64,000 nt of DNA from Pithys albifrons albifrons (Eukaryota; Chordata; Aves; Passeriformes; Thamnophilidae): assembly GCF_047495875.1 (NCBI RefSeq), contig NC_092475.1, positions 15,164,001-15,228,000 on the forward strand, in the 5' to 3' direction. Positions within the stretch are counted from its first letter, which is position 1. Each line of letters begins with the position of its first letter. A model generated the notes under the pieces. It made no database searches and had not been told where the DNA came from. It worked only from the letters and a program-made list of their open reading frames with translations. Shown here piece by piece: positions 11,150-21,772 of this stretch. The position numbers and the translations under genes are program-made.

Positions 11150-11272
11150 GCCGCCCCCCGCACAGGGGCGGCCCCGCGCAGGCGCAGAGCGGTGTGTGCC
11201 GCGGCGGGCGGAGTGCGGTGGAGCCGGAGCAGCGGGAGAGCCGGGCCCGGCCTCGGCCCCGGTCCCGGTGCG
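11150..11272 (+). other. NDRG3: Candidate non-coding first exon of NDRG3
   Basis: The GC-rich stretch after the YY1 and NRF1 motifs runs to GGTGCG|GTGAGA at 11272/11273, a good splice donor. No ATG-led peptide is evident, and the NDRG3 start codon lies in the exon at 46121, whose 49-base leader starts directly after a splice acceptor, so at least one upstream non-coding exon must exist. The start is approximate. Further GTGAG donors follow every 26-30 bp, so the true donor is uncertain. Confidence 0.45.
11176..11185 (+). promoter_or_regulatory. NRF1-type motif
   Basis: GCGCAGGCGC, a good NRF1 half-site pair, 43 bp after the YY1-type motif. Confidence 0.5.
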
Positions 11273-11690
11273 GTGAGAGAGCCCCGACCTGGCCCCGTAC
11301 AGGTGAGAGACCCCCGGCCCCGGTGCAGGTGAGGGAGCCCCGGCCCCGGTGCAGGTGAGGGAGCCCCGGCCCCGTTGCAGGTGAGGGAGCCCCGGCCCCG
11401 GTGCAGGTGAGGGAGCCCCGGCCCCGGTGCAGGTGAGGGAGCCCCGGCCCCGGTGCAGGTGAGAGATCCCCGGCCTGGCCCCGTGCAGGTGAGAGACCCC
11501 CGGCCGCGGTGCGGTGAGGGAGCCCCGGCCCTGTTGCAGGTGAGGGAGCCCCGGCCGCGGTGCGGTGAGGGAGCCCCGGCCCCGGTGCAGGTGAAGGAGC
11601 CCCGGCCTGGCCCCGTGCAGGTGAGAGACCCCCGGCCGCGGTGCGGTGAGAGAGCCCCGGCCCGGCCCCGGGACGCGCCGCTGCCTCTGA
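11273..11690. repeat. 26-bp minisatellite carrying a splice-donor-like junction in each unit
   Basis: Units begin with GTGAG at 11303, 11329, 11355, 11381, 11407, 11433 and 11459 (period exactly 26), then continue with variant spacing to about 11650. Most units contain CAG|GTGAGG followed by GAGCCCCGGCCCCGG. The first GTGAG, at 11273, is the probable exon 1 donor itself, so the array appears to have grown out of the exon/intron junction. Confidence 0.9.
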
Positions 11691-11756
11691 CCCGCAGGTG
11701 CCGCGCGGCGGCGGCGGGCCGGGCTCGGCTCGGCGGTGGCCGCGCCTGCGGGTGCC

Positions 11757-12005
11757 CCGCTGTGTGTGTGCCCCGCTGTGTGTGTGCCCCGCGCCGTGTG
11801 TGTGCCCCGCGCCGTGTGTGTGCCCCGCGCCGTGTGTGTGCCCCGCGCCGTGTGTGCGCCCCGCGCCGTGTGTGCGCCCCGCGCCGTGTGTGCGCCCCGC
11901 GCCGTGTGTGCGCCCCGCGCCGTGTGTGCGCCCCGCGCCGTGTGTGCGCCCCGCGCCGTGTGTGCGCCCCGCGCCGTGTGTGTGCCCCGCGCCGTGTGTG
12001 CCCCG
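11757..12005. repeat. 18-bp minisatellite
   Basis: About twelve units of CCCCGCGCCGTGTGTGTG, with a block of GTGTGTGCG variants in the middle (about 11845-11985). It lies at the downstream edge of the CpG island. The Pro/Arg/Val-rich frames it produces are not proteins. Confidence 0.9.
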
Positions 12006-12150
12006 CCCTTTGTCCCCCCGTCTGTCCCGCCCTGTGTCCCGCTCTGTGTCCCGCGGCCGGTGCCGCCTCCCCGCTCCGCCGGCACAGGGCCGGGGCCGGG
12101 AGGAGATCCCCCGCCCCTCGCCGTGGTTATCGCGGGGCCGGTTCCTCTGT

Positions 12151-12735
12151 GTACATAGCGATGCTGTCAGCTGTAGCTGTTCGTCCTGGTATTCAGATCT
12201 CAAAATTCTCCTTTGATTCAGTTTAGACAGCGCAAACGGGTCTTGTCGGACTATGAATGGCAAAGGAACAGCTTGTAAAAATTTTTATTGAATAATCGCA
12301 TTAGGTCAATGTCTCTTTCCTATTCAATAAGAATTTTGTATTTAATGTAAGTCACAAGGAGTAATTTAAAACCTTGTAGCAAAATCCGGTTCCTCTCCCG
12401 TGTCAGAAGCCCTTGTCACAAAGGGTGGCAGAGGACATGTCGCAGGGCAGGCCGAGCCCAGCCCGGCTCGTGGCTCTGCCCCGGGCTCTGTGGCTGCCGG
12501 GAGGGAGCCGGGGGTGCCCCGTGGTTGCTTTGGAAGCGGTGCGTGATCCCGACATGTGGATGGCTGTGAGCTTTTGGCAGGACTCCGGTGATTGGTAATG
12601 CTCGAGATTGCTCTGAGGAATAGGAAAGGTCTGGTAAGGCTCAGGGGAAACTGCATCTGGGAAACCCAGAAGAGCTTTTGTGCCTGAATACTGAGGTGAT
12701 GACAGGATGGGGGCTACAAGCGGAGAAGAATGCCA
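12151..12735. other. Intron 1 sequence, nothing recognised
   Basis: Leaves the CpG island; no repeat or exon recognised. Confidence 0.4.
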
Positions 12736-12865
12736 CATTCCTGGAAGTGTTCAGGCCAGGCTGAACAGGGCTTGGAGTAACCTGGTCTAGTGGAAGGTGT
12801 CCTAGCAGACAGTTGGATCTGGATCAGCTTTAAGGTCCCTCCCAACTCATTCCCTGGTTCTGTGA
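12736..12865 (+). mobile_element. CR1 LINE fragment, 3' end
   Basis: ATTCCTGGAAGTGTTCAGGC, CAGGGCTTGGAGTAACC, GGTCCCTCCCAACTC and GGTTCTGTGA follow the CR1 3' end in sense orientation. Confidence 0.8.
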
Positions 12866-15800
12866 AGAATCCTCTGCTGCCTGTGCCAGGCATGCTCGTG
12901 AGTCTCCCGTGTTCAGGACCTGGGGGCTCATTGCTTCAGCTTTTGCATTGCCTAACCTGTGGAAACAACAGTCTGACAAATCTGGAGCCTGTCAAACCTT
13001 GTTTAGTGCCAGTGTCTCAGTCTGCAGTGAAAAGGGGATGTAAAGTCAAAGAGCTGAGTTTAAAATGAGTGTGGAAGTTTTCTGGTGCCAATTTACTTGG
13101 GCTGGGGGAGCAGAGCTTACCAGGTGTCTCCCTCCGTGAAGTGGGGGCAGATTCCGGAAGATGCAAGAGGATCGCCAGGATTCCTCTGGATTGTTGGCCT
13201 TTGGACTGGGCATTGTGAAGGGAGCTCAGGACTGGCAGCAGCCGTTCCAATTTCATTTATTTGTTTGGAATTTTGACACATTGTGTGGGGCACGCAAGGC
13301 ATGGAAACTTGCCTTGAGGGCAACAGCTTGGTCTGGGCTGTATTTGGCTTGTATAGAGATGGTTGCGAATGTAGAAGCTGGAATGTTGCACAGGGATAAG
13401 GAAACAATGTTATACAATTGAAACTAGAGAACTTCCAGAAGCAACATTATTGGAGGCTGTAATTACATTCCTAGCTATTAAGTTTGTATCTGAAGTTAAG
13501 AATTAATTGAACTAATGTGTTTGATTTGTATTTTCCTAATCTCTGATCACCTTCAGAAACACTGCAGTGCTCGTGTTTGCAGCTTATATTTCACATTGGT
13601 CATGTATGACGGGTAGTGGCACACTTGGATTTCAGAGGCCTCATTACGTATGACATGTATTTTTGTTCCCTAAAGATATACCACAAAATTTTCTTGAAGT
13701 TGTTTCTGGGGCAGCGTTTCTTAAACATTCATCTGTTGTATGCTCCAGGTAAACATTATAGCAAAGTAGTAATATATATGTATTTCAGTAAGAAGCACAA
13801 AAAATTACAGTCATAGTATAATCTAAGTACAAAAATTAAAAAGGAGAAAGCAATTAATCTTTGATTTTTGAAGCCTGGTTTTCATGTGTAAGAGACTAAG
13901 GATTTTAATTTTTAATTACCTAATTGTCATTCTCACAAACAACAGCTCAGTTGAATTGCCAGCACTGTTGCTTCCTGGAAAATGGTGAAGCCAAACCCTG
14001 GGTTTAGTTTCCACAGGCAGTGTTAACATCATAACCCTCCCTGAGCTGGGTTTCCTTTGTGCTCATCATGTCAGATGTGTCTGGGACACAAGTAGCCATG
14101 TCTGTGCTGCTGAGCCCCTGCTGGGCACTGCCCAGGGCTGGCTCAGGCTGTTTGTCATTATTGAGGCCTGGTGTGGCCCACAATGGTTCCATGAGAGCAG
14201 AGCAGGGGTTTGCCACTGTTTCCCTGTGTAGTGTTCCTGGGAGGTGTCTCAGTGCTCCTCACTGGTCTCATTTTCATGGGAATATGGTTTGGGAGGAATA
14301 ATAAAATGCTGTATTGCTTTTCCCTGGGAATTCTCAGGATTCTGCCCAGTCAGGTCAGTTATTAGGCAGAGCAGTTGTGATTTGGTCCTGCTGTGAAAAG
14401 GACTGGATGACTGTGCCTTCTACTGTGCAAACCAGAGCTGATGAGAGACTTTAATAACCTCACTTGGTCTTTCACTCTGTTCTTGTAATTTTGAACTATA
14501 AATGGAACTTGCTGGCTTTTTAATTATCTTATTGATCAGTCACTGTTTTCTAGCTGGTCATATCCCCTTCTGTGATTGACACAGCCCTGTTTATTGCAGT
14601 AATCCAATTGATGCTGTGGCAGCATGGAAAGAATCGCCCTGTTTTCATTGGCTATTGTCCTTCCCAGGCTTGGGTGTGTTTCTGGGTTTACAACAGAGGC
14701 AGTTCCCCAAAGGAGTGCTCCTTATTTTACATAGTATAAAAACAGTAGAGGTTATAAATGCAGTTTTTAATTTTAAAATAACCTTTACTATTCAATCGTA
14801 TATAAACCAGATTATCTTTGTAATTACCAGATGGATTAAAAATGTGAAACTGGCACCTTTTTTCCCTCCCCCAAGAACTGGAATTGTGACTTTTACCTGT
14901 GTGTTTGAACAGAGGAGATAGGCAATCTGCTGCTTCCTTTTCACCTCTATTTTGGTGATGAAGCTGCATGTTACATCTAAACTGATCTAATGACTGGCTG
15001 GCGTGCAAAAGGACTGGGCCTGTTCTTGCTCTGACTCCAGCTTCAGCATTTGCTGAAGGTTTTCCTGGTCCATTTCAGTTTGCTAAAAAATCAGAGCACT
15101 AATCCAACCCCTCTGTGTGCTCATCTCCCTAGATCATCTTTTGCCAGGTAAGCAAGCGGAATGAGTTCAAGGAAGGGCTGAGTACTGGAGACCTACTTGC
15201 TTTTTGCAGTGTAAGAACAGCTATAGTCAGGTGGAACCATCTAGTTTTTCTTTCCTAACAGTGTCCAAGAAGAGAAGAGAGTAAGGTCAGGATATATTAT
15301 ATAAACCTTTGCTTGATGGGCCTGTTGTCTCTCCTCAGCTGTAGGATGTCAAGAGTTTACATGTTGTTGCTTTTATTTTGTTCACACCTAATGCATTTTT
15401 CTGTGAACTAGCCCATGTCTCCCCTCTGTTTAAATGTATGGCACTGCCACATACCAGGGGAGACCTTCCAGAGCACGGAATCATCTTGCAGGAGCTGACT
15501 AGCTCAGCTTGTTTTCTTCTGAACTTGACAGCTGCTGGCTGTGTTTCCTGTCTCTTAGCTGTTGTAGTGGCTGGACACAGTGAACAACTCATCTAGATTT
15601 ACCTTCTCCATTCAGTTGCTGATTTTAGAGGTTTCCATCATACGGCACTGCAGCAGTCTCTGTTTCCAGGCAGAAGAGCCGTAGCCTGATTGATTATTCT
15701 TATTCATATTTTCAAACTTTGTTTCCTTTTAAAAAATATTTTCCCTTCCATTATGTCCTCTTGAAAGGATGGAGCAGGCACTGCATCCAGGATTTGAGCT

Positions 15801-16083
15801 GCAGTCATTCTATAGCTTCATATGGTGGTTTTATTACTAATCATTTTGTAATGTTAGCTTTATTTTTTCATATTTTGAATGGCTTTGAGCCGATGCTTTA
15901 TTCAGTCTGCTGTGACTCCAGCAAGATTTTCTGAATGTTCAGGATCAGTTTGGAGCACACCACTCTATATGTGAGATAAGGACCACTTATCTTCAGACCA
16001 CTACTTTATTTGCACTGAATTTCATCAGTTATTTTATTTCCCCATTGTTCACTCTCAGAGAGTTTTTTTTGCAGATCTCCAGC
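12866..16083. other. Intron 1 sequence, nothing recognised
   Basis: Mostly AT-balanced, unique-looking sequence. No supported exon or repeat seen. Confidence 0.45.
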
Positions 16084-16219
16084 CCTTGGTTAAAACTTGG
16101 GTGTAATAATGCCAAGGTCATGGGTTCAATCCCCTGTGTGGGCCATTGACTTAAGAGTTGGACTCGATGATCCTTGTGGGTCCCTTCCAACTCAGAATAG
16201 TCCGTGAGTCTGTGATTCT
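16084..16219 (+). mobile_element. tRNA-Ile-derived SINE with CR1-like tail (TguSINE1-like)
   Basis: The head keeps a tRNA-like segment with TAATAATGCCAAGGTCATGG and a B box (GGTTCAATCCC). The tail, GTTGGACTCGATGATCC, GGGTCCCTTCCAACTC and GTCTGTGATTC, is a CR1 3' end. This fusion is the hallmark of the SINE family described from zebra finch. The 5' part of the tRNA head is decayed. Confidence 0.75.
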
Positions 16220-18433
16220 CTTTGCTCTCAGAACAGCTGATATCCTCAGGAGGCTTTGACTCTATTCCTTTCCCCTTTTTCCAGACTGTTGATGAATACA
16301 GTGCTGCCCAGGGCTCGTGGCAGTTTTCCTCCCTGGGAACGCTGGCCGCTTGCACCTGCCCTCCGTGGTGTTTGCAGGTGGCTGTCAGGCTGGGCAGGGC
16401 CTTTCCCATGGTGGTTTCCTGGGGTTGCCCCTCTCTGGGGGTGTCTGTGGCAGTTCTGCTGTGAGTGCTGCCCACAGACAGGCCCTGCCTGTGCTGCTGC
16501 CCCTCCAGCACTCCAGTGAGCCCAGTATGCAAACACATCTGACTGGAAACGAACCCAGCCAATTATAAATTCAGGCTGATTCAGTGTTGTTGTACTGGCA
16601 GTGCACAAATGTGGGCATTTAATTAGAATCAATTCAGTCAGATAAGTGCATCTTTCCGTGCTTGCTGCTGCTGCTGGAAACTGCGACCTTGCAGGCTGAA
16701 CTGCAGTCTAGACTGAGGCAATGTAAGTGTCTGTGCACACACTTTTTATTTCAAGTTGGCATGTATTTCATACTGTAGTTAGATTAGCATGACTTGGTGT
16801 ATTAATTACACCCAGGTATTAATTCAGTCGATTTTGTGACTGCTTCTTGGACACTCTCCCTGTACTGAGGCAGAAAGACAGTCTGACCCTGGGTTAACAT
16901 CTGGAATTCCTTAAAGACAGTGAATAAGGATGAGGGGTTTAGTGCATTTATGTAAATTAATAGGGATCTAGTAATACTTTTTATCCTATATATGGACTTG
17001 AATTTATTAGGAACAATTGCATGATAAATATTTAAAAAATATGCAACTGGAAATTCACAAATTTTGCTATTGATACCCTTGTAGTATCAACAGCAGTGTT
17101 GTTGTAGTGTTTTGTATATGCTAGAATTATTTGGGGTCTGTGTACATTTAAATTTCCTAAATAAAAAGGATAAAGATCTTTAATGAAATTTCTGTTTGCT
17201 AAATTGACTTTTCAGGACTGTTCTTGAAAATTTGTATTTGAATTGTCACACATAATAGTTTTCTGCTCAGGGCTTTTTGGATTGTGTTTGTGTGGAGAAC
17301 TGAAGTTAGGTGTGTATGTTTTTGGTGGTTTCTTTTGGCTGTGGTAGTTTTGAAATTTGTTACTTAACCAGTAAGGCCTGGGGTTTTTTTTAAGTTTATG
17401 TACATGTTTCTACCTTTGCATAGTCAGAAAGAAAATCTTGATTTGCATAAAGGTATAGTTCTATGACTTGGATTGGTGTATTTCCTTCCAGTAAAGTGAG
17501 ACTTGTATGTGAATTTGCTTTATTTTCAAGATGGTAGTAGATGGGACTTGGGGAGTGGTTTAAATCTGCTTGTCTGTGCTGCCAGTTCAGGAGCTGCATG
17601 GCCTGTCTGCCTTAGTGGAGGTCTAAGGTAACAGTGTTGAGCCAGCCCGTGCTGCTCAGCTGGCAAAGAGGCATTTTTAACCACTGTATGAGAACTCTAC
17701 CTTTGCTGGTTTGCTTATGTAGTTCATTCTGACATGGTTTTCATCAACGAAATGGCCCTCGTGGCAAATTCAACTTATTTTTAACTTCAACCTGGGCAAA
17801 AAGTTTATCAGATACATATCATATGGTGCTTAGAGGAGCCAGGGAAGATTTTTTCCCTCATTTTCCAATGCAGTTGGGCTTTATCCATGGGCTGTTGAAG
17901 AGAAAGGCACAGGGCTTGGTGAGAAATTGTGCGTGGATTAGCTCAGCCACAGAACAAAGCTATTCCTTCCTGATAAGTAGTTAATTAGAAACACTCCTTA
18001 TTAGAAACCCCCATTTATTTCTAACAGTAGGTGGACGGCACACCCATCAGGTATTCCAGCCAATTCATACTTGGCTAGTGAGCAGTTTGCCAGGTCCCCT
18101 GACTGTGGGTGGCCTCTGGGTCCCCTCCCTGCACAGGTGAGGGTGGCCGTGGGGCAGGGCAGGGTCTGGGAGCAGAACTGTGGGGCCACAGCAAGGACAT
18201 GGCTTGCAGAGGAGGGGTGTTATTCTTCAGCATTTTACAATACCTGTCTAATGCAGATGCTGTAGCTGCTGCTGCTGTGGGGGTGTCAGAAACAGAAGGA
18301 AAGAGCTGTTGTTCAGAAGGTTGTCTGCTAGGATGTGTCCCTGGTGAGCCCTCCCCCGTGCTGGCTGGCAGTGCCAGGTTGTGGTGTTGTCCCTGACCAC
18401 AGCGTGCCTTGGCAGTGTGGGGCACCACGTTGG
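16220..18433. other. Intron 1 sequence, nothing recognised
   Basis: No supported exon. Some T- and A-rich tracts but no identifiable repeat. Confidence 0.45.
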
Positions 18434-18950
18434 CCACACGGCTGGGCGGTGGGGCTGAGCCGTGGGGCTGACCCGAGGGGCTGAGCTGTGGGGCTGAGCC
18501 GTGGGGCTGAGCCGAGGGCCGGGCCGTGGGGCTGGGCGGTAGGGCTGACCCAAGGGGCTGGGCGGTGGGGCTGGGCGGTGGGGCTGACCCGAGGGCCGGG
18601 CAGTGGGGCTGGGCGGTGGGGCTGGGCGGTGGGGCTTACCCGAGGGCCGGGCAGTGGGGCTGAGCCGTGGGGCTGACCCGAGGGGCTGGGCGGTGGGGCT
18701 GAGCCGTGGGGCTGACCCGAGGGGCTGGGCGGTGGGGCTGAGCCGTGGGGCTGACCCGAGGGGCTGGGCGGTGGGGCTGGGCCGTGAGGTTGACCCGAGG
18801 GGCTGGGCGGTGGGGCTGACCCGAGGGGCTGGGCGGTGGGGCTGACCCGAGGGGCTGGGCGGTGGGGCTGGGCCGTGAGGCTGACCCGAGGGGCTGAGCC
18901 GTGGGGCTGGGCGGTGGGGCTGACCCGAGGGCTGGGCCGTGGGCTCTGCA
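18434..18950. repeat. G-rich minisatellite
   Basis: Units built from GGGGCTGGGCGGTGGGGCTG and GACCCGAGGGGCTGAGCCGT, about 22-33 bp, repeat about twenty times with variation. The + strand is saturated with GGGG and GGG runs. Reading frames rich in QPHRPAP on the minus strand are repeat artefacts. Confidence 0.9.
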
Positions 18951-19970
18951 CTGCCATTGCTCGGCACTGGCCTGGCGCTGGCCTGGCACCAGTGAGGTGT
19001 TGACACAGTGTCCTGGTTCAGACGGGTTGGACATTGCCAGCAGGGTGAATGCAAAAGCACAGAGGGGCCTGTGGCTTTCTCTCTACAAGAGAGCTAATGA
19101 AGAAATTCAGGTTGTCTCTGCCTAAGTGTCATTTTAATTGGTTTTTTCCCAGTGTCACACTAAGAAAAGCCCCATGTTCTCCACCCCCTGGAGTGACCCA
19201 GCTGTACCTCGGCCTGGGAGCACTCCTGTACCAGGGGTCTTGCTGTAACTGAGTGAGGGTTTAAAATAATTTTTTTGGCCAAACTGAGCAGAACCATTGC
19301 ACTGGCTGGAAAGTGCGGGTGTTCAGTACCTTTTGGGCACTGAATCTCTGTATTTTTATCTGTTTTTAAATGGACTTGGAGCTCATGGCTGAACAGCTCC
19401 TGGAGTCAATCAGCATTTCTCCTGTTTCCTACATGCAAAAGGGTTATTCATGTGCCATTGCAAAGTGTGGTCCTTGCAGCTGGAAAACACACTAAAAAAA
19501 GACTTAAAGCCATGTTGATTTTGTTGTTCTTTAGCTGAGGTTATTCATGGCACTTGAATATGTGCTTACCTGAATGTATTGCAAGTGGTCAGAGGATCTG
19601 TGGCTGTGCTGCTTTGTGACAGTACTTGGTGTCTGATTTTTCTGCGGCTGTGCTCTGGCAGAGGGAGCCCTCTCAGATGTGTGATGGTTACTCAGAGATG
19701 TTCCTTGCCTTGAAAGTAATTGACTGCCCTGCAGCACTCCCTGTCACTCAGACAGCGTTCCAGTTCACACCCCAGACCCGCAGGGAAGTGAGAGACCTTT
19801 GCTGAGGTGATTTTCTTAGGGAGTCCTGGTTCTTCTGAACTTCTGTGGTGGCATCCTGGAGAGCACAGGATGCAGGGATAAGGAACACCATCTCCCTCCA
19901 AAAAAAAATTCTTGTTTTCTGGTATATCTATACTTTGGGTGGTAAATGGAAGATTTTTTTAGAATTTAAA
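18951..19970. other. Intron 1 sequence, nothing recognised
   Basis: No exon or repeat identified. Confidence 0.4.
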
Positions 19971-20018
19971 TTGTTGGACGCAGTGATCTTGGTAGGTCTT
20001 TTCCAACCTTTGTGTCAT
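19971..20018 (+). mobile_element. CR1 3' terminus, short fragment
   Basis: TTGTTGGACGCAGTGATCTT and GGTCTTTTCCAACCTTTGTG match the last bases of CR1 in sense orientation. Confidence 0.65.
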
Positions 20019-20850
20019 GCCACCTTTCTGGTCCCTCTGGCCAGAGATGGTCATTCTGGGGCAGTGATGGAGACTCCTTACACCCTTCTTATTAGATGGG
20101 TTTTTTTTGCTGTTTTGGGGTTTTCGTTTGTTTTGTTTCCTGTTCATGAATTGACACATTTTGTGTGACATGTACTTCCATGTTGTCTTCATGAGTTGTT
20201 TGTAAATGCATAGGAATGTTGGCAACGATTTCCAGATTTTAGGTAGCCTGACAGTGCTGTCTTCCAGGTATTTGAGCAGTTTTTGGAAATCTGGGAAACA
20301 GCAGTGTCAGTGCCAGGGCTGCCTGGTCCTGTGTGCACTCCAGAAGCTCCACTGGTACAATGAACCCCTCAGGCCCTTCGGGCAGTGACAGAGCTTGCAC
20401 TGTGAGCAATGGCTTTTATTGTTATGCTTGGTAGTAATTGCCTAAATAAAGTCTTTCCAAGGGTAATTCAAGGCCACTAAATTATATGTAAGCTGCCACT
20501 CACAAGAGTATAAAAATGCCTTTAAAACGATTTGCAGAGCTCACCAGTTGGTTTCTCAGGAGGGGTCCTCTGCCTGTTCCACATGAATGCATTCCATTTT
20601 TGGCGGTGGTTTTAGGTGTTAGAAAGTGCTATTTCCTCACTGAACATTGTTTTTCTTGGCAGTGCAGTGACCCCTAAAGACTTCCAAGAAGTCTGTCATC
20701 CGCTCATTTTGTGATTATTAACTGTGCTATCCCGAGGGGAGCAGAATTCCTGTAGGAATTCTGCAGTGGAGGGCAGATGAGTGTGTGCAGTGGTGTGAGG
20801 TGGAGCAGCAGGTGCCTTTGGGAAGGGACCCGGAGCCCAGTGGGCTGTCC
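20019..20850. other. Intron 1 sequence, nothing recognised
   Basis: No exon or repeat identified. Confidence 0.4.
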
Positions 20851-21772
20851 CTGGGGCTGCTGTCCCTGGGGCCGTGCAGGGAGCCCAGTGTGCTGTCCCT
20901 GGGGCCGTGCAGGGAGCCCAGTGTGCTGTCCCTGGGGCTGTGCGGGGAGCCCAGTGTGCTGTCCCTGGGGCTGTGCGGGGAGCCCAGTGTGCTGTCCCTG
21001 GGGCCGTGCAGGGAGCCCAGTGTGCTGTCCCTGGGGCCGTGCAGGGAGCCCAGTGTGCTGTCCCTGGGGCTGTGCAGGGAGCCCAGTGTGCTGTCCCTGG
21101 GGCTGTGCGGGGAGCCCAGTGTGCTGTCCCTGGGGCTGTGCAGGGAGCCCAGTGTGCTGTCCCTGGGGCCGTGCAGGGAGCCCAGTGTGCTGTCCCTGGG
21201 GCTGCTGTCCCTGGGGCTGTGCAGGGAGCCCAGTGTGCTGTCCCTGGGGCTGCTGTCCCTGGGGCTGTGCAGGGAGCCCAGTGGGCTGTCCCTGGGGCTG
21301 TGCAGAGAGCCCAGTGGGCTGTCCCTGGGGCTGCTGTCCCTGGGGCTGTGCAGGGAGCCCAGTGGGCTGTCCCTGGGGCTGTGCAGGGAGCCCAGTGTGC
21401 TGTCCCTGGGGCCGTGCAGGGAGCCCAGTGTGCTGTCCCTGGGGCTGCTGTCCCTGGGGCTGTGCAGGGAGCCCAGTGTGCTGTCCCTGGGGCTGCTGTC
21501 CCTGGGGCTGTGCAGGGAGCCCAGTGGGCTGTCCCTGGGGCTGTGCAGGGAGCCCAGTGGGCTGTCCCTGGGGCTGTGCAGGGAGCCCAGTGTGCTGTCC
21601 CTGGGGCTGTGCAGGGAGCCCAGTGTGCTGTCCCTGGGGCTGTGCAGGGAGCCCAGTGTGCTGTCCCTGGGGCTGCTGTCCCTGGGGCTGTGCAGAGAGC
21701 CCAGTGGGCTGTCCCTGGGGCTGCTGTCCCTGGGGCTGTGCAGGGAGCCCAGTGTGCTGTACCTGGGGCTCA
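20851..21772. repeat. 33/48-bp minisatellite, about 26 units
   Basis: The basic 33-bp unit consists of CTGTCCCTGGGGCTGTGCAG followed by GGAGCCCAGTGTG. About eight units are 48 bp because the 15-mer CTGTCCCTGGGGCTG is doubled. The order of short and long units repeats in blocks, indicating higher-order duplication. Both unit lengths are multiples of three, so frames stay open on both strands for over 1 kb without being genes. It lies in intron 1. Confidence 0.95.

Larger units (their letters stand above)
10340..12150 (+). promoter_or_regulatory. NDRG3: CpG island, probable NDRG3 promoter
   Basis: A sharply bounded GC- and CpG-rich block of about 1.8 kb upstream of the NDRG3 start-codon exon on the same strand, with no competing gene between them. 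It contains a CTCF-type motif (11102-11117), a YY1-type motif (11133-11141) and an NRF1-type motif (11176-11185) within 85 bp, then a splice-donor-like exon end at 11272. Most of the rest is minisatellite DNA. Assignment to NDRG3 is inferred from position and strand. Confidence 0.55.

Noticed and set aside
10178..12263. Long Arg/Pro/Gly-rich frames on both strands
   Set aside because: Explained by CpG-island composition and three minisatellites; multiple frames are open at once.
16110..16135. tRNA gene suggested by a B-box sequence
   Set aside because: The B box belongs to a SINE with a CR1 tail; no intact cloverleaf can be formed.
18248..19060. 270-codon frame rich in QPHRPAP repeats
   Set aside because: Translation of a G-rich minisatellite on the opposite strand; no gene features.
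10560..21772. CRISPR-like arrays
   Set aside because: These are head-to-tail minisatellites without unique spacers, in a vertebrate genome.
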